Shown one piece after another: positions 1 through 5,072 of a DNA stretch of 5,072 nt. A program made the position numbers and the translations under genes. Each line of letters begins with the position of its first letter. Position 1 is the stretch's first letter. The notes beneath the pieces were generated by a model. The model saw nothing but the letters and a program-made list of their open reading frames with translations. It made no database searches and was not told where the DNA came from. The stretch covers positions 1 to 5,072 of the forward strand of contig CAJXWI010000232.1 in assembly GCA_913062735.1 (NCBI GenBank), read 5' to 3'. This DNA comes from an uncultured Arcobacter sp. Its GTDB lineage: Bacteria > Campylobacterota > Campylobacteria > Campylobacterales > Arcobacteraceae.

Positions 1-495
1 AACATAATCAAGTGTTTGACTAAGTTCCATAGTTGCAATTGGAATAAACATAATATTTGTCCATGCAAAAGTGACAAATAAACCGAATAGAACAGCAACA
101 ATTGATTGTGTTAAATACACAGAAGTTCTTGTCATTGGTAAAGCTGCAACAAATTCAAAAGTCCCATCTTCTTCTGCTTTTGAACCTAATTTATTTAAAA
201 GAATTATTGTGGCAGTGCCAATTAAAAGTGGAACAAATGGTACTAAGAAATAAGTTGTTACCATTCCTTCTAATGTAAAAACATTGTCCCAATCCGAAAT
301 TCCCAATAAATTCATCATTGTTTCATTTTCTGACATTCCTCTAAAAGCTTCTCTTTGTGTGTCAATAAGCAAACTTTCTACACTTGAGTTTGCAAAAGCT
401 AGTGGAAGTATTAATAAGTAAACCCCGCCAGAAATTGCCCAATTTAAGATAAACTTTCTTGGGACTGTAATCATATATTTGAAATAGTTAAACAT
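1..495 (-). CDS. ABC-2 type transporter permease, N-terminal 165 residues (3' end outside window)
   Basis: This is the membrane subunit of an ABC exporter, the probable partner of the ATPase encoded immediately upstream. The frame stays open from ATG at 495 to the window edge, so the C-terminal part is missing. Visible parts are a short basic N-terminal stretch, a first hydrophobic segment at about residues 17-36, an extracytoplasmic-looking loop to about 78, a second span at 79-101, and a third at about 131-154. Between spans two and three lies a cytoplasmic stretch at 106-130 (KAEEDGTFEFVAALPMTR). It matches the E-E-x-G-T-x-E-x-x-x-x-x-P pattern of ABC-2 family permeases, where it contacts the ATPase. 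The start overlaps the ATPase stop by one base (TAATG), and AGAGGA lies 3 bases upstream, which argues for translational coupling. The substrate cannot be inferred. Drug or lipid export is typical for TetR-linked pairs of this kind. Confidence 0.82.
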   Translation of the reverse strand, partial: MFNYFKYMITVPRKFILNWAISGGVYLLILPLAFANSSVESLLIDTQREAFRGMSENETMMNLLGISDWDNVFTLEGMVTTYFLVPFVPLLIGTATIILLNKLGSKAEEDGTFEFVAALPMTRTSVYLTQSIVAVLFGLFVTFAWTNIMFIPIATMELSQTLDYV

Positions 496-1208
496 TATTC
501 CTCTTTTCTGTCATAGAATGTGAAAAAAGCATCTTCTAAATCTTGACCTTCTTCTTTTGCTTTATTTAAAAATGTCTCATATGTTTCATCATATACTTTT
601 GCACCTTCTCTTAAAACAGCCATCGAGTCGGCAACTTTTTCAACCTCAGAAATAATATGTGATGATAAAAGTATTGCTGCACCATTGTTTGAAAATTCTT
701 TTACAATTTCAAAAAAAGTTCTTTGATGAAAGGGGTCTAGGCCTGAAGTTGGTTCATCTAAAATTAATGCCTTTGGCTTATGCAGTACTGCAAGTATAAA
801 GGCGACTTTTTGCCTATTACCTTTAGATAATTCTTTGAGAGTTTGATCAACCTCCAATTCAAACTTTTCTGCTAATTCCATTGCATAGTTAGTTGATTGA
901 CCTCTCATGTCTGCACCAAGTTTAAATAGTGACTTAGAATTTAAATTTTGTGGAAGTTGAGGATCTCCAGGTAAATATCCTATTATTTTCTTTGCCTCAA
1001 CAGGGTTTTCAATTGTATCAATTCCCTCAACTGAAAGTGAGCCTTCAGAGGGCATCAAAAATCCCATAAGACTTCTCATTGTTGTAGATTTTCCAGCCCC
1101 ATTAGGACCAAGAAGCCCTTTAACCTCGCCATTATCAACAGAGATATTGATATCTCCAACACCTTTTCCATTTTTGTATCTCATAGTGAGATTTTTAATT
1201 TCTATCAT
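495..1208 (-). CDS. ABC transporter ATP-binding protein (exporter type)
   Basis: This is the cytoplasmic ATPase subunit powering the adjacent ABC-2 permease. Using ATG at 1208 it has 237 residues, somewhat short for ABC-2 exporter ATPases. Motifs in order are Walker A GPNGAGKST (34-42, Lys40), the Q-loop region YLPGD (78-82), signature LSKGN (127-131), Walker B ALILDE (147-152, catalytic Glu152), D-loop SGLD (155-158) and switch His184 in LLSSH. The Q-loop has Gly where most ABC ATPases have Gln, so it reads YLPGD rather than YLPQ. I recall this variant from actinobacterial and archaeal exporters. A TTG at 1226 would add six residues but lies inside a palindrome. The ATG at 1208 begins the conserved strand (MIEIKNLTMRY) and sits 7 bases after a -10-like TACAAT, so it is preferred. 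The stop overlaps the permease start. Transcription is divergent from the tetR gene, the likely regulator. Drug or other amphiphile export is inferred only. Confidence 0.93.
   Translation of the reverse strand: MIEIKNLTMRYKNGKGVGDINISVDNGEVKGLLGPNGAGKSTTMRSLMGFLMPSEGSLSVEGIDTIENPVEAKKIIGYLPGDPQLPQNLNSKSLFKLGADMRGQSTNYAMELAEKFELEVDQTLKELSKGNRQKVAFILAVLHKPKALILDEPTSGLDPFHQRTFFEIVKEFSNNGAAILLSSHIISEVEKVADSMAVLREGAKVYDETYETFLNKAKEEGQDLEDAFFTFYDRKEE
499..504 (-). promoter_or_regulatory. Ribosome binding site for the permease
   Basis: AGAGGA on the minus strand lies inside the last codons of the ATPase gene, 3 bases before the permease ATG. The spacing is short, but this is the clearest Shine-Dalgarno-like site in the ABC operon and supports ATG 495 as the start. 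Confidence 0.5.
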
Positions 1209-1213
1209 TATTC

Positions 1214-1229
1214 TTATTGTATACAATAA
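1214..1229. promoter_or_regulatory. Perfect 16-bp palindrome, probable TetR operator
   Basis: TTATTGTATACAATAA equals its own reverse complement over all 16 positions. It sits in the divergent gap between the ABC operon and the tetR-family gene, directly over the -10-like element of the ABC operon. TetR-family dimers usually bind palindromes of about this length close to their own divergent promoter. That the regulator at 1322-1885 binds it is inferred from position and symmetry, not shown. Confidence 0.6.
1216..1221 (-). promoter_or_regulatory. Probable -10 element for a leaderless ABC operon transcript
   Basis: Minus-strand TACAAT is followed by 7 bases (AAGAATA) and then ATG at 1208. A transcript initiated at the usual distance would begin at or next to the start codon. 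No Shine-Dalgarno sequence precedes this ATG, which fits a leaderless mRNA. No convincing -35 hexamer is visible at 16-18 bp spacing. The element lies inside the 16-bp palindrome, so a protein bound there would block RNA polymerase. Confidence 0.45.
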
Positions 1230-1269
1230 AACTTATAAATTGACCTTACTATTTTCCGATTAATTTACG

Positions 1270-1294
1270 ATAAGTTTAATTATAAGAAACTTAT
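1270..1294. repeat. Inverted repeat with 8-bp arms in front of tetR
   Basis: ATAAGTTT (1270-1277) and AAACTTAT (1287-1294) are exact reverse complements separated by 9 bases. A further exact AAACTTAT copy lies at 1229-1236, abutting the palindrome at 1214-1229. The arms are AT-rich, so chance occurrence is not negligible. The placement in a 113-base regulatory gap suggests either a second protein-binding site or part of the tetR promoter region. Confidence 0.35.
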
Positions 1295-1303
1295 TTTTAT
1301 GCT

Positions 1304-1309
1304 TATAGT
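1304..1309 (+). promoter_or_regulatory. Candidate -10 element for tetR
   Basis: TATAGT on the plus strand lies 12 bases before the ATG at 1322, which would give a leader of only about 5 bases. There is no Shine-Dalgarno sequence in front of this ATG, so a very short or leaderless transcript would be consistent. No good -35 match is visible, and AT-rich sequence makes such hexamers common. Confidence 0.3.
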
Positions 1310-1321
1310 AAATATTTAATT

Positions 1322-1885
1322 ATGGATAAAAGAAAAGTAATAGCTAAAAATCGATATGAAGAAATTCATTATGAACTCCTTGAAGTTGGTGAAAAGCTAT
1401 TAAACACCAAAAGACTTACCCAAATATCCCTAAATTCTATAAAAGAATACACAGATATTTCTAAAACAACTATCTATGAACATTTTCATTCGTTTGAAGA
1501 ATTTTTATCTGATGTAATCAAGCATGTTTATAAAAAAAGGAGACAAAGCTATCTTGAAAAATTACAAGATAAACCAAAAGAAAATATAAAAACTATTTTT
1601 AAAGTTTGGACTGAATTTACTTACGAAAACTTTACCCTTGGAAGAAACATATATGCAGCTTATATACTTCTTGCTGGCAAATATAATTTTCAGCTGATGG
1701 GTGGTGTTTATAAAGATTTAGATATGGAGTTAGAAAAGTTAGGATTTAGCAATAAAGAAAGAGAAGAGTTTATTGGAAAATTTTATTTCAGCATTGACGA
1801 GCTGATAATAGATTTGGAAAACGAAAATAAAAACAATATAAATTCAAAAATTAATGACTTGATTTTATATCTGGATAATTACTAA
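1322..1885 (+). CDS. TetR/AcrR-family transcriptional regulator
   Basis: This is a one-component DNA-binding regulator of 187 residues, within the normal range for the family (about 180-220). The N-terminal helix-turn-helix spans roughly residues 34-56. It carries the characteristic pattern I-x-x-Y-T-D-I-S-K-T-T-I-Y-E-H-F (residues 40-55), followed by S-F-E-E-F-L, the helix that starts the ligand and dimerisation domain. The remainder (about 70-187) is helical, aromatic-rich and divergent, as expected for a ligand pocket, so the inducer cannot be named. The gene is transcribed divergently from the ABC ATPase and permease across 113 bases that contain a perfect palindrome. The likely job is repression of the exporter and of itself, relieved by a transported compound (inference). 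The ATG at 1322 has no ribosome binding site. It converges on a small gene whose stop is 8 bases away. Confidence 0.9.
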   Translation: MDKRKVIAKNRYEEIHYELLEVGEKLLNTKRLTQISLNSIKEYTDISKTTIYEHFHSFEEFLSDVIKHVYKKRRQSYLEKLQDKPKENIKTIFKVWTEFTYENFTLGRNIYAAYILLAGKYNFQLMGGVYKDLDMELEKLGFSNKEREEFIGKFYFSIDELIIDLENENKNNINSKINDLILYLDNY

Positions 1886-1893
1886 TTATTAAG

Positions 1894-2028
1894 CTATTCA
1901 TCTAAATTTTCATTTTTTTGCTTATTTCTTAACCAAGTTAATAGTAAAGCAGGTACTAGAAACATCAACATTTCATCCCAACCACCCTGATGATTAAGTG
2001 CAGGTGGTGGAATTATTTTGGTGTACAT
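1894..2028 (-). CDS. Small single-span membrane protein coupled to nuoN (44 aa)
   Basis: A 44-residue reading frame starts at ATG 2028 and ends at TAG (1896-1894). Its ATG overlaps the nuoN stop by one base (TAATG), and AAGG lies 9 bases upstream inside nuoN, so translation is probably coupled. The protein has a proline-rich N-terminus (MYTKIIPPPALN) and then HQGGWDE (residues 13-19). One hydrophobic segment follows at about 20-34 (MLMFLVPALLLTWLR), then a charged tail with K, R, E and D. The positive residues after the span predict an N-outside, C-inside orientation. The H-x-G-G-W-D-E plus single-helix pattern resembles short hypothetical proteins I recall from actinobacteria, but I cannot name a family. 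It could be an accessory or assembly peptide of complex I, or simply a passenger of the operon. The coordinated overlap and clean protein-like composition make it a real gene more likely than not. Confidence 0.68.
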   Translation of the reverse strand: MYTKIIPPPALNHQGGWDEMLMFLVPALLLTWLRNKQKNENLDE

Positions 2029-3500
2029 TAGAGATAACCTTCGACCATCCAGCGAGTTATATTAACAAGTGTATCTGGAAGTAATCCAAAATATATTGTT
2101 AAAGCAGCCAATACACCTAGTAGGAGTTTGTCTGAGTTTTTAACCTGTATTTTTTCAACTACATTTTCTGTTTTCTCAACTGCTGCTACCCAAATTGGTC
2201 GTAAGTAAAAATAAAATCCAGCAACTGTAGTAAGCATTAAGACTGTTACCAATATATATCTCTCATATGACCAAAGATTGGTAATAAGGATAAACTTTGA
2301 GACGAATCCACTTGTTAATGGTAATCCTGCAAGGCCAAGCATGAATATTGAAAATGTAATTGTTATAAATTTATTTTCCTTAAATAGCCCTGAGATATTT
2401 GAGATTTGAAAGTCCGAACTCAATTGACCGCTTATTATTGAAAAAACTGTAAAGATTCCAATTAATTGAATAATGTAAGTTATTAAATAAAACGTTGATG
2501 CACTTATTCCATAAACTCCTGAAGATATGCCAGAAAGTATAAAGCCTGATTGAATAACTCCACTATAAGCAATTAGTCTTTTCAAATCACTTTGATTTGC
2601 AGCAAATAATGCTCCAGCGAGTACAGACAAGATTACAACCGCACCAAAAAATAAATCAAATTGATCAATAATGAATGTTAAAGAGACTGCAACGAGTCTT
2701 GCAAGGACTATGAATGATGAAACCTTTGCAACAGTTGCCATATATCCTACATATCCAGTAGGAGAACCCTGATATACGTCTGGTGCCCATGCTTGAAAAG
2801 GTGCAGCAGCAACTTTAAATAACAATCCAACAATTATCAATATCAATCCAACAAATGTTGTTAGTGGAACATTATCTGGTCCTATGAAACTAATTGCAAT
2901 ACTAGTTTCATATACACCAATTATTGATAGTGAGACATAAATTAGCGCAATACCGTATACAAATATACACGAAGCAAGCGAACCAAGTAAAAAATATTTC
3001 AAAGCAGCTTCATTGCTTAATTGATCTCCTCTGTTGAGCCCAGCTAAAGCATATAAACTAATTGAACCAATTTCTAAACCTATGAATAACATTATGAAGT
3101 TCTCAGCATCAATCATTAATAAAAATCCAGATGCAGACATTAAAATTAGTATTAAAGCTTCAGTAGTTTTGTCTTCTATTAATTCTGAAGTTTTCCAGAA
3201 AGAATTAAAAGTAAAAAGCAAAACCATTCCAACAAGTACGTTTCCAACAAGGGCAAACTCATCAAGAAGAATTTTTTCTGTGAAATAAGAAGAGATACCA
3301 TCGGTAAGAAATAAACCGAACTTTAAAAATATTGTAAATAAAGTTAGCAAGATTCCAATAAACGATACATATTTTTTTACGTACATTGGAGTTGAAATGG
3401 TAATTGTGCAAAATAATAAAACAATAACTGTCAGTAATAGTGCCAATGTAGGTGCAATTACTACGTAATTTATTCCTAATATCTCAGAAACTGTTGTCAT
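2028..3500 (-). CDS. nuoN: NADH-quinone oxidoreductase subunit N
   Basis: This is an antiporter-like subunit of respiratory complex I, in the membrane arm of the cytoplasmic membrane, carrying one proton-translocation path driven by NADH oxidation and quinone reduction. It has 490 residues, against 485 in E. coli, with about 14 predicted membrane spans. Key residues are present: Glu143 in the fifth-helix region (FIGLEIGSISLYAL), Lys229 on the broken helix (LLFKVAAAPFQAWAPD), and Lys259 (ATVAKVSSF). The PDVYQGSPT loop at 240-248 is diagnostic of NuoN. A further Lys402 lies in GFVSKF, matching the family's C-terminal channel lysine. The start ATG at 3500 overlaps the nuoM stop as ATGA and has AGGA 6 bases upstream. 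The stop overlaps the next small gene by one base. The chain is intact with no missing key residue. Confidence 0.97.
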   Translation of the reverse strand: MTTVSEILGINYVVIAPTLALLLTVIVLLFCTITISTPMYVKKYVSFIGILLTLFTIFLKFGLFLTDGISSYFTEKILLDEFALVGNVLVGMVLLFTFNSFWKTSELIEDKTTEALILILMSASGFLLMIDAENFIMLFIGLEIGSISLYALAGLNRGDQLSNEAALKYFLLGSLASCIFVYGIALIYVSLSIIGVYETSIAISFIGPDNVPLTTFVGLILIIVGLLFKVAAAPFQAWAPDVYQGSPTGYVGYMATVAKVSSFIVLARLVAVSLTFIIDQFDLFFGAVVILSVLAGALFAANQSDLKRLIAYSGVIQSGFILSGISSGVYGISASTFYLITYIIQLIGIFTVFSIISGQLSSDFQISNISGLFKENKFITITFSIFMLGLAGLPLTSGFVSKFILITNLWSYERYILVTVLMLTTVAGFYFYLRPIWVAAVEKTENVVEKIQVKNSDKLLLGVLAALTIYFGLLPDTLVNITRWMVEGYL

Positions 3501-4993
3501 TTTAGGTCCTTAAACATTGCTATAGTATCACTCAAAAAACTTGCCTCTTGAATTACAAAACTCTCAATATAGTTTGGATAAATTCCAATAAATAACATTA
3601 ATAAAACTAATGGAGCTATTGACGCTGTTTCACGGGAATTGAGATCACTTAAGCTTTCATTTTCTTCATATTTAATAGGTCCAGTAAACATTCTTTGATA
3701 TGCCCATAACATATATATTGCAGCTAAAACTACACCAAATGCTGCAAAGGATGTCAGAATTTTGTAGCTGTTAAAGCTTCCCATAAGAATCATGAACTCT
3801 CCGACAAAACCATTTAAACCAGGAAGGCCTATCGAGGCGAATGATGTAAATAGAAATATTGCTGCATACCTTGGCATAGATATCTTGACTCCCCCAAAGT
3901 CACTAATTTTTCGAGTATGTCTTCTTTCGTATATAAATCCAACCAGCATAAACAAAGCACCTGCAGTGATACCGTGATTTATCATTTGTATGATTGCTCC
4001 CTCAATACTTAAAAATCCACCAGCTGAAATTCCAAGCATAACAAATCCCATATGACTAACTGATGAATAAGCAATCAGCTTTTTGATATCGATCTGAGCA
4101 ATTGCAACAATAGCACCATAAATAATTCCAATTACAGACAATATTGCAATCAGATTTTTGTAAGCTAAAAAACCTTCTGTAAAAAATGGTATGGAAACTC
4201 TTAGTATTCCATAGGCACCAACTTTTAGAAGCACTCCTGCCAACATTATACTTCCAGCAGTTGGAGCTTCTACGTGTGCATCCGGCAACCATGTATGCAA
4301 TGGAAATATCGGTACTTTAATTAAAAAACCAAATGTAAATAGTAAAAATAAAGTTTTTGACTGTGGCTCAAGCAAACTTAATGAAGACAATGTTTCAAAA
4401 TCTACAGCAAGTCTACCGTTAACTCCAAAGCTTAAAACTGCTGTATAAACTGTTCCAATAAAAATAAATACCGAACCAAAAACAGTGTAAAGAATGAACT
4501 TTATAGTTGCGTATCTTCTATTCTCACCTCCCCATATTCCCATTAGGAAATACATAGGGATTAGTAAAGCCTCAAAAAATATAAACAATGAAATTAAATC
4601 ACCACTAATAAATACACCGTTGATTGCAAAATGTAACATTAACAATGATCCAACAAATCCTTTGCTTTCAGAGTGATCTTTGCCAATAGAAAGTAATGAA
4701 ACAAATACTAATAACGAGCTAAGCAATAACAAAAGAGTTGACATTCCAGAGAGTCCGAAATGTAGATTAATTCCATAAGACTGTATCCATTGAAAAGTTG
4801 ATAAAATTGTAAATTCTGTTTTTGCATATTCCCCAAATAGCAAATAAACACATTGAGTTAACGTTATTAAAGAAAAGGCAATTCCAATTGGTCTAAATGT
4901 CTCTTTTCTTGAATTCGGGATCAAAAAGATAAGTATTGCGCTAAAATTGAAACAACAACACTTGCCAATATGCCGCCACAAATGCCATACCAA
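3497..4993 (-). CDS. nuoM: NADH-quinone oxidoreductase subunit M, 5' end lost at a breakpoint
   Basis: This is an antiporter-like proton-pumping subunit of complex I in the cytoplasmic membrane. The open frame gives 498 residues from a TTG at 4993, but only about residue 18 onward looks like NuoM (FSAILIFLIPN, end of helix 1). Residues 1 to about 16 (MVWHLWRHIGKCCC) are ftsX DNA read in the wrong frame. About 10-12 native N-terminal residues and the real start codon are therefore absent. The rest is intact: Glu141 (FIFFEALLIP), Lys226 on the broken helix (GFLIKVPIFPLHTWLPDAHVE), Lys257 (LLKVGAYG), His314, His340 (MINHG) and Glu399 (GFVGEF). These align with E. coli NuoM Glu144, Lys234, Lys265, His322, His348 and Glu407. 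No ATG occurs in frame before residue 84, so no credible start exists here. The stop overlaps the nuoN start as ATGA; the pair would follow nuoL in the usual order. Confidence 0.94.
   Translation of the reverse strand: MVWHLWRHIGKCCCFNFSAILIFLIPNSRKETFRPIGIAFSLITLTQCVYLLFGEYAKTEFTILSTFQWIQSYGINLHFGLSGMSTLLLLLSSLLVFVSLLSIGKDHSESKGFVGSLLMLHFAINGVFISGDLISLFIFFEALLIPMYFLMGIWGGENRRYATIKFILYTVFGSVFIFIGTVYTAVLSFGVNGRLAVDFETLSSLSLLEPQSKTLFLLFTFGFLIKVPIFPLHTWLPDAHVEAPTAGSIMLAGVLLKVGAYGILRVSIPFFTEGFLAYKNLIAILSVIGIIYGAIVAIAQIDIKKLIAYSSVSHMGFVMLGISAGGFLSIEGAIIQMINHGITAGALFMLVGFIYERRHTRKISDFGGVKISMPRYAAIFLFTSFASIGLPGLNGFVGEFMILMGSFNSYKILTSFAAFGVVLAAIYMLWAYQRMFTGPIKYEENESLSDLNSRETASIAPLVLLMLFIGIYPNYIESFVIQEASFLSDTIAMFKDLK
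3505..3510 (-). promoter_or_regulatory. Ribosome binding site for nuoN
   Basis: Minus-strand AGGACC lies within the final codons of nuoM, with the AGGA core 6 bases before the nuoN ATG. It supports re-initiation at the ATGA overlap. Confidence 0.5.
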
Positions 4994-5070
4994 ACCCCAG
5001 AGTATAAAAAAGGTCGTTGAATAAAACTGTCGGTAGCACCAACCAACTTCACAACAGCAATCGCTTCTTT
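4921..5070 (-). pseudogene. ftsX: Cell-division protein FtsX fragment (truncated at both ends)
   Basis: The minus strand in a frame different from nuoM encodes 49 residues, open at the window edge and ending at TGA (4923-4921). KEAIAVVKLVGATDSFIQRP continues as FLYSGVWYGICGGILASVVV, which is the conserved block near the C-terminus of FtsX, including the start of a membrane span. FtsX is the membrane partner of FtsE in divisome-linked peptidoglycan hydrolase control. The KLVGATD-x-FI-x-RPFLY pattern is of proteobacterial type (E. coli has KLIGATD and RPFLY). The family normally continues about 60 more residues with a loop and a fourth span; here those are absent. The frame probably leaves true FtsX around residue 40-43, and the last residues (AQYLSF) are nuoM DNA out of frame. 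G+C is about 42% by hand count over 122 bases, higher than the adjoining nuoM. It is most likely a chimeric joint rather than a decayed gene. Confidence 0.8.
4936..4956. other. ftsX/nuoM junction (breakpoint zone)
   Basis: In this interval recognisable FtsX coding sequence stops and recognisable NuoM coding sequence begins, in different reading frames on the same strand. The exact base is not determinable without homologues. The zone includes a short GTT repeat on the minus strand (tgttgttgtttc), which could have served as a misjoining overlap. No insertion sequence end, target duplication or recombination site is visible. Confidence 0.6.
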
Positions 5071-5072
5071 TT

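Noticed and set aside
1209..1226. TTG at 1226 as the ATPase start, adding six residues.
   Set aside because: It lies within the palindrome and the -10-like element. The added residues precede the conserved MIEIKNL start, and an ATG is available at 1208.
1875..1889. ATAATTA-C-TAATTAT, a 7-bp-arm inverted repeat over the tetR stop codon, as a bidirectional terminator.
   Set aside because: The arms contain no G or C and the centre is one base, so an RNA hairpin would be very weak. Such repeats are common in sequence this AT-rich.
3034..3288. An 84-codon plus-strand reading frame inside nuoN.
   Set aside because: It lies wholly opposite well-conserved nuoN sequence, has low-complexity composition (S, K, I-rich) and no ribosome binding site or family resemblance. 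It is a shadow of the real gene.
4056..4292. A 78-codon minus-strand reading frame inside nuoM with many Cys and Trp residues.
   Set aside because: It is the plus-one frame of the conserved NuoM core (HTWLPDAHVE to KKLIAYS), and its unusual composition follows from the frame shift.
4921..4993. A programmed frameshift or natural FtsX-NuoM fusion protein.
   Set aside because: The two proteins act in unrelated complexes, the FtsX part ends before its conserved final segment, and the NuoM part lacks its own start. No slippery sequence or stimulatory structure is apparent. A breakpoint explains all of this more simply.
4991..4993. TTG at 4993 as the genuine nuoM start codon.
   Set aside because: The first ~16 residues it yields are ftsX bases read out of frame (H, W and a run of three Cys) and do not resemble the hydrophobic first helix of NuoM.

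Overview
The window is AT-rich (roughly one third G+C by eye) and tightly packed. It has the tail of a respiratory complex I operon on the minus strand, a single regulator gene on the plus strand, and an ABC exporter operon on the minus strand. Short intergenic gaps, one-to-four-base gene overlaps and near-leaderless starts suggest a streamlined bacterium. A low-GC planktonic actinobacterium-like lineage would fit the ABC/TetR pair and the leaderless start, but this is inference. Nothing in the window fixes the taxon.

Left part (1-1321). An ABC-2 type exporter is encoded right to left: the ATPase (495-1208), then the permease (1-495, running off the window). The two overlap as TAATG. Divergent from them is a TetR-family regulator (1322-1885). 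The 113-base gap holds a perfect 16-bp palindrome just upstream of the ATPase start, plus an 8-bp-arm inverted repeat nearer tetR. This is the classic layout of a local repressor controlling itself and a divergent efflux pump.

Middle and right part (1894-4993). nuoM and nuoN, antiporter-like proton-pumping subunits of NADH:quinone oxidoreductase, are overlapped as ATGA. They are followed by a previously easy-to-miss 44-residue single-span membrane protein (1894-2028) coupled to nuoN by a TAATG overlap. The small gene converges on tetR with only 8 bases between stops and no visible terminator.

Right edge (about 4945-5072). The last ~125 bases encode, on the same strand, a piece of the cell-division protein FtsX of proteobacterial type. 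It runs straight into nuoM in a different reading frame. Both genes are broken at the same point: FtsX lacks its C-terminal part and nuoM lacks its true start. The FtsX piece is about 42% G+C and about one short-read length long. The simplest reading is a chimeric assembly or chimeric read at a contig end, although a real rearrangement cannot be excluded from sequence alone.

I see no convincing undescribed multi-gene system. The most worthwhile leads are the small nuoN-linked membrane protein, the palindromic operator over a likely leaderless promoter, and the ftsX/nuoM breakpoint.
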